DNA of 64,000 nt from Pithys albifrons albifrons (lineage: Eukaryota; Chordata; Aves; Passeriformes; Thamnophilidae). The notes beneath the pieces were generated by a model. That model did not search any database, had not been told where the DNA came from, and worked only from the letters and a program-made list of their open reading frames with translations. A program made the position numbers and the translations under genes. Numbering within the stretch: position 1 is the stretch's first letter; each line of letters opens with the position of its first letter. This document shows, in pieces, positions 50,730-61,900 of this stretch. Location: NCBI RefSeq assembly GCF_047495875.1, contig NC_092460.1, positions 37,052,054 to 37,116,053 on the forward strand, written 5' to 3'.

Positions 50730-52255
50730 CATGCAAAAACCTTGTTTATTCAGTATTTTGTATTTTGCAACTATGTGCATATAATTCCTTTAAAAAGTTA
50801 TCCATAGCAAGAGCCAAACCATAGACTTTATGTGAAAGCTTTTCAGTGGAATGAATAATGAAAATAGCATTGACAAAATTATTTAATGCCATCTGCTCTT
50901 TTTGCAATGCTCCAATCTGGCAAAGAGCAAGGAAAGTCACAGGATTTTCCACCTGCCAACATGGGCAGCTTCCTCTGCCCTTCCTGCAGCTGCCAGCATG
51001 CCCTGATGGAGCCAGGGCAAGGGACATGGCAATCCTGTACAGCAGCATGTCTGTCTTTGAACGCTATGGCTGGAAAACAGGTTGGAGCTATCCTAGCCCT
51101 CAGGTAAGGACATCCATGCTCCACAGACTCAGGGAATTCATTTTAGTGCACTTTGTCCCACACTGTCTTCCCATTAACCAGTACCTAAAATGTTGGCTTG
51201 GAAATTTAGCCCCGACATTTTGGAAAAACCATAAGGGGTCCAAAACAACAGCTACTGGACATGTCTGAAGTAAGTACTCCTTGAACCACAGATAGACTAA
51301 CCCTACGCCTTCCTTTTCTGACCAGGCTCTTTTTCCTATATTACAAGAAAGCAAGCCTTTTTGTAATTCCTTATCTTTCCTACTATCTCACCCTGCTGCT
51401 GAGCCCACACTAGCAGGTGACAGATTGTGGAGTGGGCTTTTAGAGATCTTGTAAATGCTTATCTGTTGTAAATCACAGCTTCATCACTTTCAGTGCTGAG
51501 CTGTATCAGTCCAGGGTTTGACTCTGCATGCTGCACTCTAGAGCTGCAGTGCTGTCACCGTCTCTGCAGAGAAGCTACCAGCATTCCATTTGTAATTTAA
51601 ATTAATGAAGAATGAATGTTATTATTTCTGCCACAGAAAAGGAGCTCCCAACACACCAAGAAAAAATAATGATACCAAGTTCATTCTTCAGCTGCGACTC
51701 TTCAGTGGTTTTACAAAGGAAGAAAGTAACATTATCCTGTTCCACAAATTAATGCACAAAAAGGAACATGTACCCAGCAGAGCTACTAGCAGATCCAGGG
51801 ACAGGCTCTCATGAAAGGCAAGGAAAAAAAAGATATCCACAAGAATGTAGGACAGATTAGAAACCTAGAGAAAAACAATTCAGAAAACTCAAGAACTAGA
51901 TGCCTAATAAAGCAAAGCTGATCTGATGGCAAAACAAGGGAATAGTGTACACACTTCTAAACATTTTACAATGAAGCAGGGATTTCTTTTACTGTGGACT
52001 AATAACTTCCCTGCATTTGTCCATCTAGATTCAATTGTAACTGAATAAACTAACCTTTCTTTTGACAAGACAGATCATAAAAAACCCCACCAACCAACCA
52101 AACCAAATCATAAAACCCCAAAACAACCCAAACTAAATCAAACCAAAACAACAAAAAAAGTCCTGTGGAGAAACTCTGAAATGCAGCCCCAAGGACCTGA
52201 CCCAACTGCACATGCAGGATTTATTGTTGGAGTTTATCATTAATGTGTTTTTCTC
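50730..52255 (-). other. PTPRO: PTPRO intron 1 between two LTRs
   Basis: Intronic sequence. A GC-richer patch at 50930-51270 holds overlapping frames up to 136 codons on both strands with no recognisable product. 52078-52160 is an A/C-rich low-complexity stretch (AACC/CAAA words). Confidence 0.65.
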
Positions 52256-52677
52256 TGTAGGGGTTTATGTTTCAAGAAGTTCTGTATCCCCTGCCCCCTG
52301 CAAATGTATTCTACACATTCTCCCCACCGCCCCGCCCCGCCCCACAATCCCTAAGCCTCTATCGGTCAGTTATGAGTGTTTCCCCATTTGTTACTCAGGT
52401 TGTCAATTATCCAGTTTGCCCCGCCTCAGACCCATCGTGACTGAGTTCTTGAGCCCTTTACTCAGATCTCCTGTCATTGGATGTTAACGGTTACTGACAC
52501 ATGTTTTACCCAACCTCTCCTAAGGTTCCACCCCCTTCTAAGCCCTATCCTGAACCAACTCCTTAAAAGCCAGCTCTCCCATTGAATAAAGGCCTCTTGA
52601 TTTCATCCCCATGTTGTGTGTGGCATGTTCTCTGAGAAGCCGCTACCTCTCAGTTGGTTTCCGTTAATACGTCAACA
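52256..52677 (+). mobile_element. Probable solo LTR with GC boxes
   Basis: About 420 bp from TGTAGGGGTTTATG to TTAATACGTCAACA. It contains a CCGCCCCGCCCCGCCCC cluster (52327-52343, Sp1-type GC boxes), a TATA-like CCTTAAAAGCC near 52561, and AATAAA at 52585-52590, followed by a GT-rich region (CCATGTTGTGTGTGGCATG), the normal U3-R-U5 order. I did not find a target duplication, so the ends are provisional and the start could be one of several TG dinucleotides between 52225 and 52256. No retroviral gene remains. Confidence 0.7.
52585..52590 (+). terminator. Polyadenylation signal of the second LTR
   Basis: AATAAA in CATTGAATAAAGGCCTC, followed within 40 bases by a GT-rich element. Confidence 0.6.
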
Positions 52678-52801
52678 AAAAACAAATAAACAAACAACCC
52701 TCTCCCCAAACCCCACATGAAATTATTACTCTATTTCAGAAAAAACAAATAAACAAACAACCCCCCACCAAATCCCACATGAAAATACTACCTTATTTCA
52801 G
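52677..52801. repeat. Tandem duplication of about 63 bp
   Basis: Two adjacent copies (52677-52739 and 52740-52801) that begin AAAAAACAAATAAACAAACA and end TATTTCAG, differing at several sites. It abuts the 3' end of the LTR at 52256-52677. Confidence 0.9.
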
Positions 52802-55360
52802 AAAACAGGTAAAGTGTAGCAGTCAAGAGCCAGGAGCACGATAACAGCATTTAAATTTCTTCCAAAGCTTGATAAAGATCCCTACAAAGACCCTTAATGC
52901 AATTGCTCCAAAGAGTTACAGCACACAGGGTCACTTCTAGCTTGGCACAGCTTGAAGGGAGATTCATCTCAGCTGTGAACTTGATCCAACTGCCTCTGTT
53001 CCAATGTGAACTGCCAAACTCTCTGTTCTACTCCATGGGGCAAGATATAGAACATGAGCGAGGCCCTGGGCCATGGAGGTCCCACATGGCTGCACTTTCC
53101 CAGTGAATGCTCCGGTCAGGGCCCTCAGCTCCTCTGAACATCCCATCCTGAGACAAATCATGGCCCATTCAGAATTTCCCAGTTATCTCAAAAAACCGCC
53201 CTCAGTAATCTCTCATTTAATGGTAATGTGAGGTCTCAATATTTATGCAAATGTAAAAGTAAAGTTTTAGAATTTTAGGATTATGTATATTTTTTTTCTA
53301 ACCTGAAATTAAGCCATCTGGATTAAAATCTTCTGGCTGTAGCTGTCAAGGAATCTTAACTAGCATTATTAATGTGTGACAGGTTGTCCCTGCAGATATA
53401 CCCCTTTCAGGTGATAAATGACAACATGTGTAATTATGGTTGTAAGAGAATTCTGGATAAAACTTCTATCCTTTAACTGTCCAGTTACTAAGAGAATATG
53501 TATGACCAAGATGAGGAATTTTGTCCCACATGAAAAAACCAAACTCAAACCAATTACAACCAAAATCCACAAAGTATGGTGGTATAAATGAGACTCTATA
53601 TTTGGTTTGTTAGTAACAATTTATTATTGTGACACTGCTTATCAGCTTATCTCCTAACCAATAAAGTGGAATGATTTACTAAAGCCTTTAAAATAAGACC
53701 ATAATCCTTATTTTAGGGACCACATTATTGCATAAGTTCATATAGGTAATTCATTTATGAAGTTCCTAGCAGAGTTGGAAAGAGACTCTAGACATTCTAA
53801 TTTCTTATCCTGTGCTTAGAGGTAGCAGCTTCTCTAAACATTTACAGACAAAGTCTACTCCAGATAATTCTCCAACTCAGTCCTCCAAAAGCTTAAATAG
53901 CCTTTATGTCAAACACATCCAGAAACCAAGTGCTTTCAAACAGCTGTCCTCATCCGTTCACACTATTGGGGCTGGTGCCAAAACACCCACAAGCATACAC
54001 TAAGCATCACTGGCTGCATTACAGCTTCACCACATGTTTGCTGAAAGCTGGCCCTTTGCACTTCACCTGACAGTTTTGAGTAAAATCTCATTTCTCTCCT
54101 CCTCCTCCTCAGTTTCAGTTTTTAACTTCAGTTTTATGTTTTATTCAGATCTCCAAAAGACAGGGTTGGAGTCATCCACATCCTCATTACCTGACTGTGC
54201 ACTCATCAGCGCACTTGAAATGGGAATCTGAGCATTGCTTTGGCCCAGTAAAACACATATCTATTGAACTCTCAAACAGGAATTGTTTTTAAAAATGTGA
54301 GGGCTCCAAATGCCAGCTTATTTATCCACCTCCAGCTGTAGCTCACCCTCCATTGTACTGCACTAACAGAAATTTGCTATTTGTCTTTTGGAGGTGAGCT
54401 TGGCTACTCCAGCTTTGATGCTGTGCTTTGCAATTAAATGTATTCCAGCAGCCACATGGGGGAGAAGGAAAAAAATACAGCTTCCAGTTCTGCAATGACC
54501 TACTTACAGCATTAAAGCACTGAGGGGAAGGGGGAGCGCTGGGGAGGAGAGAAGAGGTCTAACTACAGCTTAATGCAAGCTGACACTGATCTGTGCTTCA
54601 GACTATAGAGCAATCAATAACAGATATGACTTCACATCCCACAGAAAACATTGCTAAGACAAGGAAAGTTAATGACAGGAAGAAATTAATAGAAGACCTT
54701 GGTTCTTAAAACCTGCAGTAGTTTTAATATCCTCAATTCCTTTCTGCCTTCCCTGCCATGCTCCATACCACTGCATTCCTAAACTCCGTGTTCAATTCAT
54801 GACATTATTCAAGCTAGAAACATTGTATTGATTGAGCAGTGTACAGCCACAGGCTCCCTGTCCCAGAATACCTTCTGCCAAGACTAGTACAGACTTCTCA
54901 TTCCTCCTTCTCAATGAATCAAGCAAGGCAAATGAAGAGAATCAGATTTATTTAGCATCACTAAGCTAAGTCAATGTCTGAGCCACAGATTGGCTCCAGA
55001 CCCTCTTGCCCATGTTTTAAATTCCTGCCCCGTCTCAACCTTTTTTTCCACTTCAGATTGTCTTTAAGGCAATTAAGTAGAATCATTAGAAAAAGGTGAT
55101 CATGGGAACATTTTTTGCATTCTGTCAGGGATCTCAGAATGCATTGGATTTTTAAACACAGGATGTGCTTATAGGTATGGTTTATGTTTTCAGTGTTCCA
55201 CTACCCTGGTTTATGGCACAGACAACTGAATTCCCGGACTTCATAATAACCACAGTGCTTATTGGTGACAAAGTCAAATGGAAGCCACACTTAGCAGTGC
55301 TATAAGCTAGACTCTTTCAAAATGAAATACAGCTGTAGTGTGTGAAATGCCTACTGTTTA
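52802..55360 (-). other. PTPRO: PTPRO intron 1 segment
   Basis: Intronic sequence with no recognised gene or mobile element. Confidence 0.65.
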
Positions 55361-56770
55361 AGTATCCATGGGTTGATAGCCCTGATAAAATCTTGATGGG
55401 TTAAAGGAAACACCTCAGCCCCCATAGGGGTGCTCCCAGAAACCTTTATCAGAGAAAAAAACCCCCAAAGAACAGTGGCTCTCCAAAAGTGTTCAAGCCA
55501 AGTTGACAAGGTTATAACAAAGAATGGAGTGTTGTGGAAATAGCGCGGCCTTCCTTTGCCACATATTCTCGGAACACAGGAAGCCACTCCTTACCCCAAA
55601 AATAACTATTGACCATAGTCACTCAAACTACCTGAGAAAAAAGAAGTACAAAAAGAGATTGGACATGAGCAAAAATGGGGAGAAATGCCATCATCTCTGT
55701 GGGGGTAGTTGGCAAATCACCCTGTCTCCTTCCACCTCCTTCAGACAATGTAAGGATGAGCAACCATGTACTCTGTTTTCCTATGCCTTACCACTTATCT
55801 CTTAAACCTTATATTCTCTTATAATGCCTATTACCTTATACTTCAACTTTTACACCTATGCCTTACTCCTTTATAATACTTTATACTCTTAAAATACCTT
55901 ACTGTCTTTCACTTTTACCCTATTGTTACCTTATTTTATAGACAATGTAATTACTAACTGGACTTTGCTACTTATTTTACCTTGCCTTACACCTCCTAAC
56001 CCACCAGGTATATATCTTACTTTATATTAGTTCTTGTGTTCCTTTAAGGTGTGCAGTGCTTTTTAACATGTTTGTTAATGGGAAACAGCTATATTCTTTC
56101 CTTTTGCTTTGTGCTACCAAGTATGTTACTTCCTTTAAGGTGTGTATGTAACATGTGTTAATGGGAAGAACCTATATTCTCTTTTTGCTTTGCGTTACAG
56201 AGAGTGTTGTGTGCAGTTCATTTTGTTGCTTTGTGTTACCGAGTGTGTTTAAATTTTGTTTTAGGTTGTTTTGCTTCTGGTTAGTAGTTTTCTGTTGTTA
56301 CTTAAGTATGTGGTGAGGGGAGAATGTTGTTTGAGTCTGTATTGAAGGCTTAGGTTGGTGTGCTGTCTGTAGAGTGTGTTTTGTGCTGGTTTCCTTTGGG
56401 GTCTTTGTTGTCAACGAAATGCAACCACGCAGCTTGAACGTTATTACTGACCACACGACCGATATAGTAATTGTCACATACATGTATTAATAACAGGGAA
56501 CTGCTACAGAGAAGGTTCTTTCTTGCTAGTAAGTGGGGTCTCATATTAGTGTATCAAAAATCCTTCCAGACAGTGGATCTGTCCAGTGATGTCCCCTTAA
56601 GTGAGATGCAGATAGACTGATTTGTGTTGAAAAAGGCTTTGATATTCTGATGACACTTATAGCTAATAACTTTATATTAATACCAGCAAGACAAGAAATC
56701 TTTGCATTTCTGCCGCTTCTTTTCCACGTGACAGTACCACAGCAAATGTTTTGAAAGCTTAACTGCAAGA
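55361..56770 (+). mobile_element. LTR-like repeat, copy B
   Basis: Plus-strand copy of the repeat seen inverted at 26990-28254. Shared, in order: CTTGATGGGTTAAAGGAAAC (55393), GCGCGGCCTTCCTTTG (about 55543), an AGTACAAAAAG block where copy A has a TATA box, TCACCCTGTCTCCTTCCACC (about 55717), GTTAATGGGAA twice, TTGTCACATACATGTATTAA (about 56471), then CCTTCCAGACAGTGG and CTTTATATTAATACCAG, ending AGAAATCTTTGCATTTCTG (56694-56712) and a CACGTGACA block. Only about one 130-bp unit is present where copy A has three. It is strongly diverged from copy A, so both are old. No coding remnant. Confidence 0.68.
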
Positions 56771-56913
56771 ATTGACCTGAACACATCAGTAGGCATTTAA
56801 AAATATGTTCATTCATTTGTAGCTTTTTGTATAATACATTATAAAATGAAGGAAACCCTTTTAACTTCAGCTGGTGTAAATTCAGAGTAATTACCTGAGG
56901 ACAATCACTTGCT

Positions 56914-56960
56914 TTGTTGTTGTGTTGTTGTTGTTTTGTATGTTTGTTTGTGGGGGTTTT
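56914..56960. repeat. GTT/GTTT simple repeat
   Basis: TTGTTGTTGTGTTGTTGTTG-type sequence followed by TTTGTTTG; low complexity only. Confidence 0.85.
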
Positions 56961-58817
56961 GTTGTATCAGATGAAATAATAATCTTCAGTCCTATTTCCA
57001 AAACTTTACAAATATATTTGAAATATCAAACATAAATGTATAATGGCTACCCTGAACTACAGCATCTAGGAAGGATGGGGGAGAGAGAGAGAGAGGTGTA
57101 GGTGAATACGATTTTTCATCCTTCCAGCCCCACCTCAGACAAGGAGCAGTATCCAGCAACATCACTTCCCCTAATCAGAGGATTTTCAGCCTGAATTATT
57201 AGTTTCCTTCAGTATTCTCTAGCTTAATAACAGCATTGCTGGAAGGAATCATTCACATCTGTGGAATTTACTAATCCTCTTCTACAGCCATCACAGAAAT
57301 TGGCTGTTCTCCCTTTCGCCTGCTATTTCTGAGTCACACTACCTAAGGCTGTGAGCTTGCCATATCTGATAATTGAGACAGGGTCTGCCATGGTCAGTAC
57401 TTCAATAAGAGACAGCCAGAGAGAGGTGAGATGCTATGGAGATGATGCTTGTTAATCAATGGACAGCAAATCACACTTTGCATGACTCTGCACAGAGCAT
57501 CAGTCCCCCAGTACAGTCAGTTCTGATACAATTTGTACAGAGCTGGAAACTAAGAGAAATACTGTTTCTACTTGAAATGACAGTCAGAATACAATAATTT
57601 AATGAACAGGTCTAAGTTAGTCAAAATCACTACGATCTATTGCGATTGATAAATTCCTGAATTAATGTCTTACAAGAATGTTGGCAAAAAACACCCTCCA
57701 TTCAAATCACAGGAAAAATCCCATTGCTCATGAGGTCAGAGGTTTCATTTAGCACTGTATCCCTGCATGTCTGCATTGTCATAGAGTAGAGGAGTTCTAA
57801 TTTCAAATTTACTCAGCCTGCAGCATGGCATCAGATAAACCAGAACTTTCTAGAGTCAGTCAACTGCACCTATTTAAAAATCTTTGTGTCACCAAAATCC
57901 AGGCATTTAAATGAGCAAACAATTGAGAAGAGGGGGAAAAAGGTGTTGGTTTGCTAGCTTCCAGAAGTGTCCCTCCCTTGCAGTACCCTTCTGTAAATGT
58001 TAATACCACTGCTTTTCTACAATTTGGAGAAGAGGAAGAGTAGAATTTCCTTGTTGTTTTGTACTGTGCACCCGAGATCCTGTCACAACCTGTCTTAAAA
58101 GACATCAGTGTATCACTTTATCCACAAGTACTGTAAATTATGTACTTTGCCTTGCAGTGACATTAAGCCTCAACAGTTGTAAAAACTTTGGAATGCTTGG
58201 ATGAAAAACATCTTCTAAAGTACTCTGTATAATTAATGTGACTGCACAGACTCTTCCTCCTTTTTAAGCTGCTTCTTCAAAAGCATTCTAAGCATCTAAT
58301 TCCTTTTTTCTTTTCATATAAAGATGATTGATTGCATATTTAAAAGTATTAATTGGTTCAATGATAAGGTTTTTTAAAAACTCTCGACACTTCAAGATAT
58401 TGTGAAGAAACATTGTAATTGCTCAAATAACTTAAATTGTTCATACATTTTCACAGGTCCTTCATACATTCATTCAATAAAGAGACCCTTATAGGCAAGG
58501 AGTTTGCTATTTATTTAGAAAAGGCTGCTTGGAAGTAATGGACTAATACTAAATAATTTGTAGAACATTGTGCACAAATTATAAAAAAGCATTCCAAACA
58601 ACTGATCTCATTCCTTGGTTTAATTATTTAGTTCTTTTTAGGCTAGAGCTATGTGCCTGGTATATTTGCTTCAGATCTTGAGAGGGTATTGACCAGGTTT
58701 TCTGAAGTCTTCTGCATTATTTATCTCCTCCTACCATAAGGGGTCTGATAGGCATACTGTTTCAATAATTAAATGTCAACAATTCATGCTGTTGGCCAAA
58801 ACCCAGAGGACCTTCAT

Positions 58818-58998
58818 AAATAAATAATAACATCTTGCATTTTTATAGCTTCTTTCATTCAAGGGTCTCAAAGTGCTCTGCGAATATTCATTAAGACCCC
58901 CCAACAGCCTTATATGGTTCTACCATAGGTTTTTCACAACCAGGAAAAACAGCACGGACAAGGATCAACTAGTCCAAGGTCACAGCTCAAGCCAGGGG
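58818..58998 (+). repeat. Possible ancient amniote SINE/LINE fossil (MIR/L3-like)
   Basis: TTTATAGCTTCTTTCATTCA and GTCTCAAAGTGCTCTGCGAA followed by ATTAAGACCCCCCAACAGCC and later CCAAGGTCACAGCTCAAGCC. This order matches an old repeat family common in reptiles and birds whose tail resembles the MIR core. The family name is uncertain. Confidence 0.5.
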
Positions 58999-61900
58999 AG
59001 CCAAGATGGAGATGGCCAAGAGCTCAAATGAACAGCCGCTTCTGCCAGTTCTCCTCACCAGACTCTGCACTGGAGCAGCAGGAAGCAGATGTGACTCCAG
59101 GGAACTCACTGCCATGTAACAGCAACAAAAGTGGGGCAGGGTGAGGGGAAATCATTGTCTGCTCTACTCTTAATCTTTGTTTTAAACATGTTTTATTACC
59201 ACACTGTCAAGGAAAATGAGGGAGAAGAGAACAATGCTGCATGGTCCACTTGTGTGACCCAGTATTGCTATTTCTTTGTTACTAATTGTAGTACTGCAGC
59301 CAGCAGTGATTTCAGTCAGAGCAAGGAAATATCCTGTTTCCAACCTAATCTGTCAAAATGTTCATTTTAAGTCACACAGCTGTGTTTCGTTCGCCTTTCT
59401 ACAGTCATTTTTGTTAACACTATTCTCCATGACCTCTTTTTCACTCCATACCGAGGAAAACAAGAATGATCATAATGATTTTACATTTCTGCAGTGGCTT
59501 TCATCCTACTGACATGTTGAGAGCAATGATGAGCACAGAAATAACATAATAAGCTTTTTCAGGCATCCTTTTCTTGAATTAGAACTGAGTTTCTGAGGAA
59601 AGACAGGCTGAGTCTGAAAGCTGAGAGCACATCCTCACTCTGCTCACTGAGGTACTTTTAAGCCATTAATTCTGCTTTCAGTCCTCCAAAGAGATGAGAA
59701 AATCCACACAGAGGTGATCCCAACAACTAAACCAAACCTCACATTATGATTCTCACAACAAATACCAAGTTCAAAAAAGTTCCAGTAGCATGGTCTCACT
59801 CCATTGGAATTTATTTCTGGTTGCAATGCAATCCCTAGATACATGCAACACCCAAATGCGTATTTTTAAACAAAGAAAGCAACATCCAAAAGCGCTTTCA
59901 CTCACATATAGCACTTTAGGATCCCCAGCTCCCCACTGCTTTCAGAGGAAGGTTAATGTTCCCCATACCTTACCCAGCTGTCACTACATACATATATACA
60001 CATCCACCCATATAGAGTATATGTACATACTGAGTACACACACAAAGTACATCCTCAAATTGGCAAAGATGTTTAAGACTGACTAAATTACAGCATAAGT
60101 GATTTCTTAATTCTCCAGTAATTAGTACCATTTTTTACATGGTTCAATGTATACACCTGTTCCTGATGTGGCTTCCTGAAATTCTGCACCTGAACTTAAG
60201 GCTGTTATTATAGCTAGGAATATTTACTAATTTTCAAGAACTAATATAGATTGGCTAATAGTGCTGTAGATTTCACATTTATTTTTTAAAGAAATAAACC
60301 ATGACTGCCTTTTCCCCCCCTTCAAATAAATGGACCACTTTACTCTGTTGATGAAAAAAATTAAGGGGCTCTGATCATAAACATGACATAATGCAATATT
60401 CATGGGTCAGAATACTCACACTGTTCTATCTGATCTTTAGGGATGCTCATTGCTAGTAAGAATAAGATAAAAGATTATTGAAATTTAAGTCTACAAGGAT
60501 ATATGTAAGACTGTATTTAAGTATTTAAGGCTATGTAATTGGATCAATAAAAATTAAATCAATTTTTTACATTGTGAAAATCAGTAAAAAGTTTATGAAA
60601 AATAGGATATATGATGCTTTGATAATAGTAATTCAGCCCTTTTCCCCTGCAGGTTCTTTTCTTAATGCCTGTACTACTCTTTTATTTCTTCAATCGCCCT
60701 TCACCAAGCTTCATGTATGCTGTGAGTTCCCTTTAGCTTGCAGAGCTATATATTTGGAGCAATTTAGGAAAAGTGTAAGTTCTTTCAACTACCATATTTC
60801 TGTGTCCATTGCATAGTTTGCAAGTCATCCTTCCTCACATTTTTTTCATTAAGTAATCCAACCCAGAAAATAATTTATTGCTGGTTTTGTCTTTAGGTAT
60901 GTGAGATACAGAGTTGTGGAATACAATTACGAAAAGACAGGAGACCATATGAAGTCACTTATTTGGCAGCGATGGTGCCAATGTGGTGGATGTTGAAAGA
61001 CCTTTTATCAACAACCAGCTGACTTACAAACTCGTTGGACCTATTTCACCCATATGCATGCATATGATTTTAGAGTGCCTTCTAATTGAATTTAGGTTCA
61101 GCATGTGGTTCTGTGTCAGAATAACACGAGTTCTGTTGCCCAGCTACAATTGTTCCTCAGTTTGCTACACATTTACAATAAATGGTCCCATCACAGCCTT
61201 TGCAACCTAGTATAAGACAAGCTCAAAGGGGAAGAAGTTGTTGATGTGGGTGGAGTGACCATGAAAACAAGAGGGGACATATTTTGAAAGTAACATCACT
61301 GTCTAAATTTGAATTCATAAAGAACTTTTAAACTCTTTCTCTAAATGCCTAAGCACATTTGGTCAACATCCCACATCTACTGTTTATATAAGATAGTGCT
61401 TTACTGACTGAACAGCTTCTCCATGGGATACTGCTTCACAGTGTCCTATAAACTGAGTACAATTGAATTCCACCATGATCAAGGTACGTACATGCTGTTG
61501 GACTGTTACCTGAGAGAGTTTCACATCAATTTATGTCTTCATGGAAATCTGTATGTGAGAGTGTGTGTGCATGTGAGTGTCCATGCACATGTATGTCCAG
61601 CAAACATGTAAATAATTAATTTAGATAGACTTAAACCTGTCCCAGAAGATTAGGATATTGTCCCATGACAGCAAACTCCTTAATGCTGGATATTCCAATA
61701 TTACTACTGAAACGCAATTTTATTCACCTTCTGTAGTACTCTGAATACTTTCTGCTTTCTTTGTCATCTCCTGAAGATCCAGCAAGCAGTACAAAATAAA
61801 TACAATTAATTTTCAAAGAAGGCACTATTGATCCCATGTCCCTGCTCTATTAAAATGACATTTTGCGCTATGCAGAATGACTGATGCAGAAGTTATTTAA

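Noticed and set aside
50858..51268. 136-codon plus-strand frame as a gene
   Set aside because: No domain, overlapping frames on both strands, no sign of splice sites or a promoter beyond the nearby LTR.
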